DNA of 64,000 nt, from the NCBI GenBank assembly GCA_022376925.1, contig JAIOJX010000025.1, positions 136,917,301 to 136,981,300 on the forward strand, read 5' to 3'. The first letter of the stretch is position 1, and each line of letters opens with the position of its first letter. The position numbers and the translations under genes are program-made. This stretch comes from Tragulus kanchil (Eukaryota > Chordata > Mammalia > Artiodactyla > Tragulidae). The notes beneath the pieces were generated by a model. It saw only the letters and a list, made by a program, of their open reading frames with translations. It made no database searches and was not told the origin of the DNA. Positions 1 to 10,289 of this stretch are shown here, one piece after another.

Positions 1-139
1 CAGTACCTGGATCTTTCTTTTCTAAGTATATCCCCTAGCTGATCTCATCTAGTTTATGACTTGCATAGCATCCATGTGCTACGATCCAGCATGTGTGTTT
101 AGCCTAAACCCCTTTTGTTAACCCCAGATCTTACATTTA

Positions 140-870
140 TCTTCCCGGCTGATATTTCTACTTGGATGTTTAGTAGAACTCACCAGCCTATCCCATCTAC
201 AGCTGAGCCCCTGATGGCCCACCTACCACTACTACCAAAGAGAAAACAGGTCCAATCACTCAGGCAAATTCATCAGCCTGTCCCTGACACCTGTTTCTCT
301 TCCTCCACATTTTGTCTAAAAGAAAATTCTATGCACTCCACCTTAAAACATACTCAGAATCGAATATTCTCTTCCCTGCTGCCACCCTGTTCCTGGCAGG
401 TCTTCCTGCTTCTACCATTGTCTCCAATCCCAAGCTCTTCCTCCTGGCTGAGTCTCAACACAGGAGTCACACTGATTCCATGGAAATTTTACTCAGATCA
501 TGTCAGTTCTCTGCTTCAAAACTAGAATGGCCTCAGAGTAAAAGTTCACTCCTGGTTAGGACCTATGTGGGTCACATGATCTATCTCTCACCTGCCTCAC
601 TTACTTTGCCTCTTGTTAATTACATCCTTTCTCCCTCTACTTCTTTTCCTCACACATCTCAGGCTTCCCCTGCCTCAGGGCCTTTGCACTTGCTCTTCCT
701 TCTCCCCCAGAAGCTCTTCCTCCAAAAATCCACATAGTTCCATCCTCAACGCCTTCAAGTATTTATTCCAGTCATGTTCTTAGACAGTTTTTCCTTGGAA
801 ATCCTGTCCAATATTCAATACTTGCATTTTTCTTGTCCCCCTCCCCTTCTTATTTTTCCTTTTATCATTA
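140..870 (+). mobile_element. L2 LINE 3' region fragment
   Basis: Old, diverged L2 sequence. Recognisable pieces are the 'atttctacttggatgtttag' stretch near 150, the 'ctcagggcctttgcacttgc' stretch near 674 and the following 'agaagctcttcc'. These occur in the order and orientation of the L2 3' end. Short frames at 115-525 and 312-737 fall inside it and are not genes. The 3' end appears to resume at 1290 after an L1 fragment. Confidence 0.6.
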
Positions 871-1027
871 TCTAATATTCACATATATTATATAGATAAT
901 ATATGTGACATGTTTAGTCAGTAGGATGAACTTTCTCTTAAGGTCAATGAATGGGAATTCTTACTAAGATTCTTATAAGTCTGTGTCATTGTCCAGAAAC
1001 ATAGTACACAAATGTGCACATTTATGT

Positions 1028-1205
1028 TATTTATACTTTTTAAAATATTGAGCTATAATTGATAAATAACATTAGTTTCAGGTATACAACATAATAATTT
1101 GATATCTGTATATACTGCAAGATAATCAACACTATAAACCAGGTTAACATCCATCACCTTACATAGTTACAAGATAGTTTTTTTCTTGAGATGAGAACTT
1201 TTAAG
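1028..1205 (-). mobile_element. L1 3' UTR fragment, antisense
   Basis: The segment with 'gtttcaggtatacaacataa' and 'taacatccatcaccttacat' is the reverse complement of the old L1 3' UTR type also seen in sense at 18780-19045. It separates two parts of an L2 element, so it is probably an insertion into L2. Confidence 0.6.
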
Positions 1206-1289
1206 AACTATGTCCTTAGCAACTTTCAGATATGCAATATATTCAAAATGCACACATTTCCTTTATTTTTTATATTGTGCATTATATCT

Positions 1290-1375
1290 TCTCCCTCTAG
1301 ATTGTTAGCTCTTTGAGGATAGGACTATTCTTGTTTCTTTTCATCATTAATATTGTCTTAGGACCTGAAATAGTG
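1290..1375 (+). mobile_element. L2 LINE 3' end, continuation
   Basis: 'gttagctctttgaggatagg' followed by 'gacctgaaatagtg' matches the L2 3' terminal consensus pattern (length unit, then 'cagtgcctagaatagtg'). It likely continues the L2 piece at 140-870. Confidence 0.5.
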
Positions 1376-1559
1376 TTTTTACATGGAAAAGGAAAGTAAA
1401 CAAAGTAGCATAATTGTATAACTGAGCTCTGAGACCTTTGGAATCCATGCTGTGTATTTGGCTTTAATTTCTAACTAAATTCAGTCATTGCAGGATAGGT
1501 TTCCAAGTCTGAAGGTCCATTTTTGGTCTAAAGGAAGCCAGGAGGATTTTCTACTCATG

Positions 1560-1975
1560 TGGTTCACTAATCTAAAAGTTTTCAATAGCTTCTCATTGCC
1601 TTCAGGGACCAAGTTCATCCCACCATCATCTGTACCTTATCTCCTGTGTCAGCACATTTGTCTTCTCCAGCCAACTGGTCTGTCCACTATGTCTTCATAT
1701 TGCCTTGAATTTATCTTCTTCCATATTCTTTCTCTTACCTTTTTTTCCTCTTAAACACCCTTTTTCATCTCTTCTACTCATCTATGCAAACCCACCTCAT
1801 TGTTCTTGACCTCTTTCTTTCCCACTTGCTGAAATCCAATTGGTCTTTCAGCTTACATTGTGCCTCCTTTAGAAGGTCTTCCCTGAACTCTCCAGATAGA
1901 ATGAAATGCTCCCTTATCTAGTAAGTTCATCATATTTTTTCCCAACATTATTCCAGCTCTTTGCACAATAGCTTT
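1560..1975 (+). mobile_element. L2 LINE fragment
   Basis: 'caatagcttctcattgcctt' and 'aaggtcttccctgaactctc' are L2 3' region signatures in sense orientation. Duplication D1 starts inside it at 1670, so 1670-1975 reappears at 2770-3075. Confidence 0.6.
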
Positions 1976-1999
1976 ATGGAGTAGTTAAAGTGAGGGTCC

Positions 2000-2235
2000 A
2001 CAGCATATAGTCTAGAGCTTAAGTGTATTGAGTCAGATCCAGGTTTTGCTGCTCATGAGCTTTATGACCTTGAGCAAGTAATGTATCCTCTCTGTGCCTC
2101 AGTTTCTTGCTTTTTTTCTGTTAAATGAAGACCACAATAGTACCTATCTTATAGAGCTACATAAGAATTACATGCATTAATATGTAAAATACTTAGAATA
2201 ATGTCTGTACTCTGTATTTGCTGTTACTGTGGTGG
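2000..2235 (+). mobile_element. MIR SINE
   Basis: 'gaccttgagcaagtaatgta', 'ctctgtgcctcagtttcttg' and 'gttaaatgaagaccacaata' follow the MIR core in order. The terminal part continues as 'aaaatacttagaataatgtc'. Confidence 0.8.
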
Positions 2236-2258
2236 TGGTGATAGTGGTGGTGAACAAT
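2225..2258 (+). repeat. (GGT)n-rich short tract
   Basis: Imperfect GGT/GAT triplets directly after the MIR. The tract is repeated in the D1 second copy at about 3325-3358. Confidence 0.7.
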
Positions 2259-2760
2259 CCACTTTCCAGTCTATTTGATTTTTTGAAAGTGAAACATAAT
2301 AGCTAGATTTATTTCCAAGTGTTTAAAATGTATGACCTAATGTATGTTTAATATATTATTAAGTAATGAGTATATCATTTTTTTCTTTCTCAATTTGAAG
2401 ATACAGGTGAATTAAATCCACTATATGGACTTCTTGATACTATAAATAATTTCACTGATTTTTTTTCTGCATACCCAATGTATAACCATAATGCCAGTGT
2501 GACACTGAGTTGGATTCAACAGCTTTGATTGAATTCACGCATTATGAGAAACAGAAAGATGAGACAAGATCCTTCTCTGAACCACTATGCATAGAACCTG
2601 TCTCTTCAGGAGGATCAATGTATACACAGTTAACTTCCTGATATTGACTATATATTGCATACAATACGGCTCTTCTTTTTTTCTTCTTCTTTTCAATGTG
2701 CTGGACCTCAGTTTCAACGAGGAGATGATAGAGAGTTCTCACTCATTTTGTTCAGCGTTT
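2259..2760. other. AT-rich unique DNA, no gene seen
   Basis: No recognised element. Small frames at 2535-2717, 2542-2742 and 2587-2808 overlap each other on both strands, resemble no family I know, and recur at 3635 and 4729 only because the DNA is triplicated. From 2397 on, the stretch exists three times (2397-2760, 3497-3860, 4591-4954). Confidence 0.7.
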
Positions 2761-2770
2761 TCTTTTTTTG

Positions 2771-3075
2771 CCAACTGGTCTGTCCACTATGTCTTCATAT
2801 TGCCTTGAATTTATCTTCTTCCATATTCTTTCTCTTACCTTTTTTTCCTCTTAAACACCCTTTTTCATCTCTTCTACTCATCTATGCAAACCCACCTCAT
2901 TGTTCTTGACCTCTTTCTTTCCCACTTGCTGAAATCCAATTGGTCTTTCAGCTTACATTGTGCCTCCTTTAGAAGGTCTTCCCTGAACTCTCCAGATAGA
3001 ATGAAATGCTCCCTTATCTAGTAAGTTCATCATATTTTTTCCCAACATTATTCCAGCTCTTTGCACAATAGCTTT
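2771..3075 (+). mobile_element. L2 LINE fragment (D1 copy B)
   Basis: Duplicate of 1671-1975; its 5' part is missing because the copy begins inside the element. Confidence 0.6.
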
Positions 3076-3099
3076 ATGGAGTAGTTAAAGTGAGGGTCC

Positions 3100-3335
3100 A
3101 CAGCATATAGTCTAGAGCTTAAGTGTATTGAGTCAGATCCAGGTTTTGCTGCTCATGAGCTTTATGACCTTGAGCAAGTAATGTATCCTCTCTGTGCCTC
3201 AGTTTCTTGCTTTTTTTCTGTTAAATGAAGACCACAATAGTACCTATCTTATAGAGCTACATAAGAATTACATGCATTAATATGTAAAATACTTAGAATA
3301 ATGTCTGTACTCTGTATTTGCTGTTACTGTGGTGG
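3100..3335 (+). mobile_element. MIR SINE (D1 copy B)
   Basis: Exact-looking duplicate of the MIR at 2000-2235, shifted by 1100. Confidence 0.8.
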
Positions 3336-4135
3336 TGGTGATAGTGGTGGTGAACAATCCACTTTCCAGTCTATTTGATTTTTTGAAAGTGAAACATAAT
3401 AGCTAGATTTATTTCCAAGTGTTTAAAATGTATGACCTAATGTATGTTTAATATATTATTAAGTAATGAGTATATCATTTTTTTCTTTCTCAATTTGAAG
3501 ATACAGGTGAATTAAATCCACTATATGGACTTCTTGATACTATAAATAATTTCACTGATTTTTTTTCTGCATACCCAATGTATAACCATAATGCCAGTGT
3601 GACACTGAGTTGGATTCAACAGCTTTGATTGAATTCACGCATTATGAGAAACAGAAAGATGAGACAAGATCCTTCTCTGAACCACTATGCATAGAACCTG
3701 TCTCTTCAGGAGGATCAATGTATACACAGTTAACTTCCTGATATTGACTATATATTGCATACAATACGGCTCTTCTTTTTTTCTTCTTCTTTTCAATGTG
3801 CTGGACCTCAGTTTCAACGAGGAGATGATAGAGAGTTCTCACTCATTTTGTTCAGCGTTTTATGGCTCTTTTATTTCTATCTTAAAGTTTCAGCTTTCCT
3901 CAGTCTCTCAGTCATAGCTATTTCATAATTTTGAATCCAGGATAGATTCATTCAGTTGAACCAGTTTTCTGTTTTGTTTTCTTCTCTTTTTTAATTTCAA
4001 ATGCTTATTTCTTCAAAATGGAGAGAATTAAGAATATTTAAGAAGCAACTTAAGGATATAATCCTTTAGAAATCTTGTGATTTTTCCCCAATTACTAGAA
4101 CAATCTCTTTTAAGCTATATTTCATATATTTATTT

Positions 4136-4180
4136 AATTAAATATTAAATAAACTTCTAAAGTTTATTTAATATTTAATT
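4136..4180. repeat. Perfect 21-bp palindrome, 3-nt loop
   Basis: The arm 4136-4156 ('aattaaatattaaataaact' plus t) is the exact reverse complement of 4160-4180, with loop 'cta'. The stem is nearly all A/T. Duplicated at 5230-5274. Confidence 0.95.
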
Positions 4181-4588
4181 ATTATGTCATGTACTAATGA
4201 CAATTTGCATATTAAATCTATAAAGGAAAACTACTGACTCTTGGTAATGTTGATTGTTAGAAGAAAATATGCAGAGGTATCGTACTTGCTGTAATGTAGG
4301 AACATGTAAGTTGTAATCTATCAGTGTCTACTTAATGAAATTGTTTTTGAAATGTTGGCCATTAACCTTTAACCTTGAGCTCGTGCATAGTTTCCTTATT
4401 CATTAAGTGATTAACTCACTGACCAGGGATATTTACGAGTTCTTGGCTCAGCCTGCAACTTTCTGGCCTAGTCCAGAGACTAAGGACGTTTCCAGAACGA
4501 TCTCTCCAGCCTTCCCCCAGAGACACGTCTCTGGCTGCCCTGTTCCTCTTCCTTTTGGTTGTCATCCCCACATGCCCCCCACCTCCCC
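4181..4588. other. Unique DNA, no gene seen
   Basis: Includes overlapping opposite-strand frames (4407-4592 +, 4416-4649 -) with no recognisable product. No splice-framed conserved block could be identified by eye. Confidence 0.6.
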
Positions 4589-5229
4589 TTGAAGATACAG
4601 GTGAATTAAATCCACTATATGGACTTCTTGATACTATAAATAATTTCACTGATTTTTTTTCTGCATACCCAATGTATAACCATAATGCCAGTGTGACACT
4701 GAGTTGGATTCAACAGCTTTGATTGAATTCACGCATTATGAGAAACAGAAAGATGAGACAAGATCCTTCTCTGAACCACTATGCATAGAACCTGTCTCTT
4801 CAGGAGGATCAATGTATACACAGTTAACTTCCTGATATTGACTATATATTGCATACAATACGGCTCTTCTTTTTTTCTTCTTCTTTTCAATGTGCTGGAC
4901 CTCAGTTTCAACGAGGAGATGATAGAGAGTTCTCACTCATTTTGTTCAGCGTTTTATGGCTCTTTTATTTCTATCTTAAAGTTTCAGCTTTCCTCAGTCT
5001 CTCAGTCATAGCTATTTCATAATTTTGAATCCAGGATAGATTCATTCAGTTGAACCAGTTTTCTGTTTTGTTTTCTTCTCTTTTTTAATTTCAAATGCTT
5101 ATTTCTTCAAAATGGAGAGAATTAAGAATATTTAAGAAGCAACTTAAGGATATAATCCTTTAGAAATCTTGTGATTTTTCCCCAATTACTAGAACAATCT
5201 CTTTTAAGCTATATTTCATATATTTATTT

Positions 5230-5274
5230 AATTAAATATTAAATAAACTTCTAAAGTTTATTTAATATTTAATT
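5230..5274. repeat. Perfect palindrome (D2 copy B)
   Basis: Same 21-bp arms and 'cta' loop as 4136-4180, carried by the duplication. Confidence 0.95.
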
Positions 5275-5670
5275 ATTATGTCATGTACTAATGACAATTT
5301 GCATATTAAATCTATAAAGGAAAACTACTGACTCTTGGTAATGTTGATTGTTAGAAGAAAATATGCAGAGGTATCGTACTTGCTGTAATGTAGGAACATG
5401 TAAGTTGTAATCTATCAGTGTCTACTTAATGAAATTGTTTTTGAAATGTTGGCCATTAACCTTTAACCTTGAGCTCGTGCATAGTTTCCTTATTCATTAA
5501 GTGATTAACTCACTGACCAGGGATATTTACGAGTTCTTGGCTCAGCCTGCAACTTTCTGGCCTAGTCCAGAGACTAAGGACGTTTCCAGAACGATCTCTC
5601 CAGCCTTCCCCCAGAGACACGTCTCTGGCTGCCCCGTTCCTCTTCCTTTTGGTTGTCATCCCCACATGCC

Positions 5671-6322
5671 AACCTCCCTCTTCCATCCACTCCCTTTTCC
5701 AGGAGGCACGTGTGCATCCGGTCCTCGCGGCGGTGGTTATTTGACTTTGAATTTATTTTTATAGATGTTTAATCAGGTGTGCAGGTGAAAAGATGAAAAG
5801 TGAAGAGTCCATGTTTCCACATATTTCCTCAGAAAACAAATTCAGCAATATTCCACCTCACCTCTTGTCTTCCGCCAGAGGCACTGGCATCAGCATTTTC
5901 TTATTCAACAGCAGTCCCCAGACATTGATTCCTTGAAGGTGAAGCCTGGAGCTACAGCTTAACACCCGTGAAATTGTTTTTCATGCCTATTATTGTTCTC
6001 ACCCTCCACTCTGGATAGACAGGCTCAGAAGTGGTGTATATGTCAGGCTGTTTTCCTTCTGAAAGATGATCCTTAAAGTAACTTCAGAAAACAGTAGGGC
6101 AATTCTAGAGACGAGAAAAGGAAGCCACCATTATGTTTAAAAGTCCCTCAGTAAGCTGCTATTCACAGAAGTGTAAAATAATCTTCCACCAGTTTCTAAC
6201 TTTAATTTAGAACAGGACTTAAAAGATGCCTTATGAGAGTAATATCTTGGGTCATTATTCTGAAGGTAGTTGAGAGGAAACAAAAGAACTGCATTGCCTA
6301 ATCTGGGCCTACTTCAGGCTAT
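5671..6322. other. Unique DNA between D2 and D3
   Basis: Single-copy stretch with no recognisable repeat or gene. The only CpG-bearing spot is near 5725 ('cctcgcggcggtgg'), far too short for a CpG island. Confidence 0.6.
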
Positions 6323-6461
6323 GAAACACTGAGCATTTAACTCTTGAAAGGGACAAAGAATCAGCAAACAATGGTGTGGGGGAGAAAGGCTGTGGTGATG
6401 GGTCATTTTCGTAAAAAGTCAACAAGTTTTGCCAAAAGAGATTGGGCCTTCGATATTGCTC

Positions 6462-6495
6462 TGTGTGTGTGTGTATGTGTATATGTGTGTGTGTA
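6462..6495 (+). repeat. (TG)n microsatellite
   Basis: Interrupted TG run ('tgtgtgtgtgtatgtgtata') at the tail of a Bov-tA SINE, as is common for these elements. Copy B at about 7551-7582. Confidence 0.85.
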
Positions 6496-6765
6496 TTAGT
6501 CACTCAGTATTGTCCAACTCTTTGTGACCCCATAGACTGTAGCCCATCAGCCTTCTCTGTCCTTGGAATTCTCCAGGCAAGAACTCCAGTTAGTGGGTTG
6601 CCATGACCTTCTCCTGGGGATCTTCCTTACCCAGGGATCAAGCCCAGGTCTCCTGAACTGCAGCCAGATTCTTTACCGTTTGAACTACCTATTGCTTTGG
6701 AAATCCTCTTGAACTGTGGCCAGATTCTTTACCGTTTGAACTACATATTGCTTTGGAAATCCTCT
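6496..6765 (-). mobile_element. Bov-tA SINE with internal duplication
   Basis: In reverse orientation: BovB-derived tail ('tccaactctttgtgacccca', 'ttctccaggcaagaactcca') then tRNA-like head ('cccagggatcaagcccaggt'). The head contains a 56-bp direct repeat (6654-6709 and 6710-6765). Confidence 0.85.
6654..6765 (+). repeat. 56-bp tandem repeat, two units
   Basis: Units 6654-6709 and 6710-6765 begin 'tgaactg' and end 'ggaaatcctct', differing at a few positions. The units spread past the SINE end, so this is a local slippage duplication, different in scale from the kilobase blocks. Copy B at 7742-7853. Confidence 0.9.
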
Positions 6766-7036
6766 AATACAGAATCTACAGGAAAGTAGGAGCTTTTCTG
6801 TTGGAGATACCTCTGCAAGGCAAGCTCAGGAACTACAGGTCATCTTTTCCAAATGTATTCAATGCCCTTGGCCCCAGGCTAACAATGACAAAGAGAGGGA
6901 GACACACACTTGAAGACTCTAGAATAGGACATACAAAACTCATTTTAGAAAGTTTAGAAAATTGCTTTTCCTACAGAGGCCATAACCAAGCAAAGATCAC
7001 AAGTATTTTGATGGACAGAGCCTGGCTTTTATCAGG

Positions 7037-7420
7037 TACAGATATCCCCCGCTTGTCAAGAGTTCACTTTACCTAGCTGTTATGAAAGCTTTTCATCTGT
7101 ACCTGTTTTATCTAACCAAAAGAAATGTAGAGGTTTTTGCTATCACACACACACAAAGACAAAAAAAGTGCAAATAGCATTCAGTGCTGGTCTTGCAGCT
7201 GCTGTTATAGAGGAAGCGTGAACCTCAGCAGAGAGAGTGGTCCATCAAGCTCCTGCCTGGGAACTATGCTCAGCTTCAGCTGCTATAGCTTTGAACTGTA
7301 TCTGTGAGCAATCCTGCTTCATCCCCATTCATTTTGTGTCTCTCTTACAGGACATGCCCTCAGGTCATTGTTTCTTCACTTTAAACCATTTCAGCTTAGG
7401 ACAGTCTTCAGAGAAACACT
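7037..7420. mobile_element. Possible ancient DNA-transposon remnant
   Basis: 'cccccgcttgtcaagagttc' near 7047 and, about 340 bp later, 'cactttaaaccatttcagct' resemble related terminal motifs of an old mammalian non-autonomous element. I cannot name the family. Frames 6801-7076 and 7237-7422 here are not recognisable proteins. Copy B at 8125-8508. Confidence 0.35.
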
Positions 7421-7583
7421 GAGCATTTAACTCTTGAAAGGGACAAAGAATCAGCAAACAATGGTGTGGGGAGAAAGGCTGTGGTGATGGGTCATTTTCG
7501 TAAAAGTCAACAAGTTTTGCCAAAAGAGATTGGGCCTTCGATATTGCTCTGTGTGTGTGTGTATGTGTATATGTGTGTGTGTA

Positions 7584-7853
7584 TTAGTCACTCAGTATTG
7601 TCCAACTCTTTGTGACCCCATAGACTGTAGCCCATCAGCCTTCTCTGTCCTTGGAATTCTCCAGGCAAGAACTCCAGTTAGTGGGTTGCCATGACCTTCT
7701 CCTGGGGATCTTCCTTACCCAGGGATCAAGCCCAGGTCTCCTGAACTGCAGCCAGATTCTTTACCGTTTGAACTACCTATTGCTTTGGAAATCCTCTTGA
7801 ACTGTGGCCAGATTCTTTACCGTTTGAACTACATATTGCTTTGGAAATCCTCT
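7584..7853 (-). mobile_element. Bov-tA SINE (D3 copy B)
   Basis: Duplicate of 6496-6765, including its internal 56-bp repeat. Confidence 0.85.
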
Positions 7854-8606
7854 AATACAGAATCTACAGGAAAGTAGGAGCTTTTCTGTTGGAGATACCT
7901 CTGCAAGGCAAGCTCAGGAACTACAGGTCATCTTTTCCAAATGTATTCAATGCCCTTGGCCCCAGGCTAACAATGACAAAGAGAGGGAGACACACACTTG
8001 AAGACTCTAGAATAGGACATACAAAACTCATTTTAGAAAGTTTAGAAAATTGCTTTTCCTACAGAGGCCATAACCAAGCAAAGATCACAAGTATTTTGAT
8101 GGACAGAGCCTGGCTTTTATCAGGTACAGATATCCCCCGCTTGTCAAGAGTTCACTTTACCTAGCTGTTATGAAAGCTTTTCATCTGTACCTGTTTTATC
8201 TAACCAAAAGAAATGTAGAGGTTTTTGCTATCACACACACACAAAGACAAAAAAAGTGCAAATAGCATTCAGTGCTGGTCTTGCAGCTGCTGTTATAGAG
8301 GAAGCGTGAACCTCAGCAGAGAGAGTGGTCCATCAAGCTCCTGCCTGGGAACTATGCTCAGCTTCAGCTGCTATAGCTTTGAACTGTATCTGTGAGCAAT
8401 CCTGCTTCATCCCCATTCATTTTGTGTCTCTCTTACAGGACATGCCCTCAGGTCATTGTTTCTTCACTTTAAACCATTTCAGCTTAGGACAGTCTTCAGA
8501 GAAACCTTTACTTTCAGATACCAGAGGGATATATGAACATTTCAATAAAATAGCTATGCCATTTACACAACTAGAAGAATCCATGTGATTCCCCAGACCA
8601 ATGTCT

Positions 8607-8815
8607 GCTGCTGCTTAGTCACTTCAGTTGTGTCCAACTCTGTGTGACCTCATGGACTGCAGCCCCTCAGGCTTCTCTGTCCATGGAATTCTCCAGGCAA
8701 GAATACTGGAGTGGGTTGCCATGCCTTCCTCCAAGGGATCTTCCCAAACCAGGGATGGAACCTGGGTCTCCTGCATTGCAGGCAGATTCCTCACCACTTA
8801 GCCATCAGGGAAGTT
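8607..8815 (-). mobile_element. Bov-tA SINE
   Basis: Near full length in antisense: 'cttagtcacttcagttgtgt', 'gcaagaatactggagtgggt', 'gggtctcctgcattgcaggc' and the terminal 'accacttagccatcaggga'. Confidence 0.93.
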
Positions 8816-8843
8816 CTATCTATCTATCTATCTATCTATATTT
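8816..8843 (+). repeat. (TCTA)n microsatellite
   Basis: About six clean TCTA units between two Bov SINE pieces. Confidence 0.9.
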
Positions 8844-8844
8844 G

Positions 8845-8938
8845 AGACCCCATGGACTGAAACTCGTCAGGTTTCTCCATTCATGGAATTTTCCAGGCAA
8901 GAATACTGGACTGGATTGCCATTTCTTTCTCCAAGGCC
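8845..8938 (-). mobile_element. Bov-A type SINE fragment
   Basis: Contains 'agaccccatggactgaaact' and 'gcaagaatactggactggat', the BovB-derived half only. With the preceding element and the TCTA run it forms a composite SINE cluster. Confidence 0.8.
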
Positions 8939-9439
8939 AAGAACTACTAATAGGGCTATAAAATTCAATCAAGGACCACAGTGGATAAATAGAAATTTGA
9001 GATCACAAACCTCAAAGGGATAAATGAGACCATTGAGGCCTTCATGTGCAGACAGAGAAGCAGAAGCAGCAGCGTCTCCATTCATGGGGCTCAAGCAAAC
9101 AAAGTCGTGTCAGACAATACTGAACTATGAGAGAATTTGACTGCAGTCTCCAAGGGCCACATGAATAGGAAGGGGTTGGGGACGATGTTTTCTTGAAGAA
9201 TGACTTTCTGGAACTTCATGAAAGTGAAAGAGGACCCTAACCAGTTAGTCAGAGCCTGTCAGAGACACACCTTGGAAGATTAAATGTAACATTCAGTAAA
9301 GCGAGGGTCAGATTCTCAGACCTCAATGAATGCATTGGTACAAAGGTGTTTTTTGCTGAAAATATCTTCGGCCAAGATGGTGACATTAAAGCATAAGGAC
9401 ACTACTCATCAATTACAATAAAGATAGGGGAAACTAGCT
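8939..9439. other. Unique DNA, no gene seen
   Basis: No recognisable element or open frame of note. Confidence 0.55.
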
Positions 9440-9585
9440 GTGTCAAACACCTTTATATTACCTTAATTTATCTTCACATTATGTGAGGTTATAGGAAAAG
9501 AAATGGAGGCTCAGTGAAGCAAAGCAGTTTTACCCAATGTTTTCTAGCTCGTAAGTATTTACCCAAAATTTAAATCTAGAATTAA
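9440..9585 (-). mobile_element. MIR SINE, diverged
   Basis: 'aaagaaatggaggctcagtg' followed by 'ttttctagctcgtaagtatt' matches the reverse complement of the MIR core (gaaactgaggctcag ... cagctagtaag). Confidence 0.6.
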
Positions 9586-9876
9586 GTTTCTAGAACCCTT
9601 GTTATTTCCACAATCTGCTGTCTCCTTATAGGGAAATGGACTCTGTGTGAATGAAAGAGGGAAAAGACCAATAATGCTTTGAAGAGAAAAGCATGAGACT
9701 TTACTGTTACTGAATAATAAGGCAACCCCTGAGGGATGAATTGGTAAAGCATTTTGCATGCAGGGGCTAATGAGATAGTGTTAATATGTCAGCTTTTGCT
9801 GGTTCAAAAGTCCTCATCAGCTGAACAAAGGGACCCTACTTCTCCACTTAAGATTCTTTCCGCCTTAGAACCTCCA

Positions 9877-10098
9877 TATGTGCTAAGTTACTTCAGTCAT
9901 GACTGACTCTGCTACCCTATGGACCATAGCCTGCCTGGCTCTGCTGTCTATGGGATTCTCCAGGCAAGAACACTGGAGTGGATTGCCATGCCCTCCTCCA
10001 GCAGATCTTCCCGACCCAGGGATCAAAGTCCCCATCTCTTATGTCTCCTGCACTGGCAGGAGTGTTTTTCACCACTGGTGCTACCTGGGAACCCCTAG
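9877..10098 (-). mobile_element. Bov-tA SINE
   Basis: Antisense: 'gtgctaagttacttcagtca', 'ttctccaggcaagaacactg', 'ctcttatgtctcctgcactg', 'ggtgctacctgggaacccc'. D4 starts inside its head at 10050, so the last 50 bases recur at 11185-11230 fused to a CHR SINE. Confidence 0.92.
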
Positions 10099-10289
10099 AA
10101 TCTGCAGGAATCCCCAGAGTGCTGCAGGCACAGCAGACTAAAACTAGTCTGTAGTAACACCACTGCTCTTATTCAGGTCCCTGTTGGTTATCCACATCCC
10201 TCAGGGTTCTAGCTGCGCATTGCCATCTCTGAGTCATCTCCCCAAAGGTAAAGTCACTTCAGCAGCTTCTCTCCTCCCCTCTATCCTGG

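Larger units (their letters stand above)
1670..3860 (+). repeat. Tandem direct duplication D1 (unit about 1.09 kb)
   Basis: Copy A is 1670-2760 and copy B 2770-3860, offset 1100, with no differences noticed. A 10-base T-rich filler (2761-2770) separates them. Breakpoints lie inside an L2 and in unique DNA. Copy B's tail is duplicated again in D2. The most likely cause is an unmerged contig overlap. Confidence 0.95.
3495..5670 (+). repeat. Tandem direct duplication D2 (unit about 1.08 kb)
   Basis: Copy A is 3495-4576 and copy B 4589-5670, offset 1094. A C-rich filler lies at 4577-4588. One visible substitution is 'ctgccctgttcc' near 4538 against 'ctgccccgttcc' near 5632. The first 366 bases of copy A are the end of D1 copy B, so the two duplications interlock. 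Confidence 0.95.
6323..8505 (+). repeat. Tandem direct duplication D3 (unit about 1.09 kb)
   Basis: Copy A is 6323-7417 and copy B 7413-8505, joined through a shared 'gaaac' (5 bp). Offset drifts from 1090 to 1088 because copy B lacks one G in a G5 run near 6380 and one A in an A5 run near 6415. Both changes lie within 100 bp of the block start. Confidence 0.95.

Noticed and set aside
8644..8961. 105-codon frame with repeated EFSRQEYWSGLPC-like words
   Set aside because: This is the well-known translation of Bov-tA tails; the same words appear wherever the SINE occurs.
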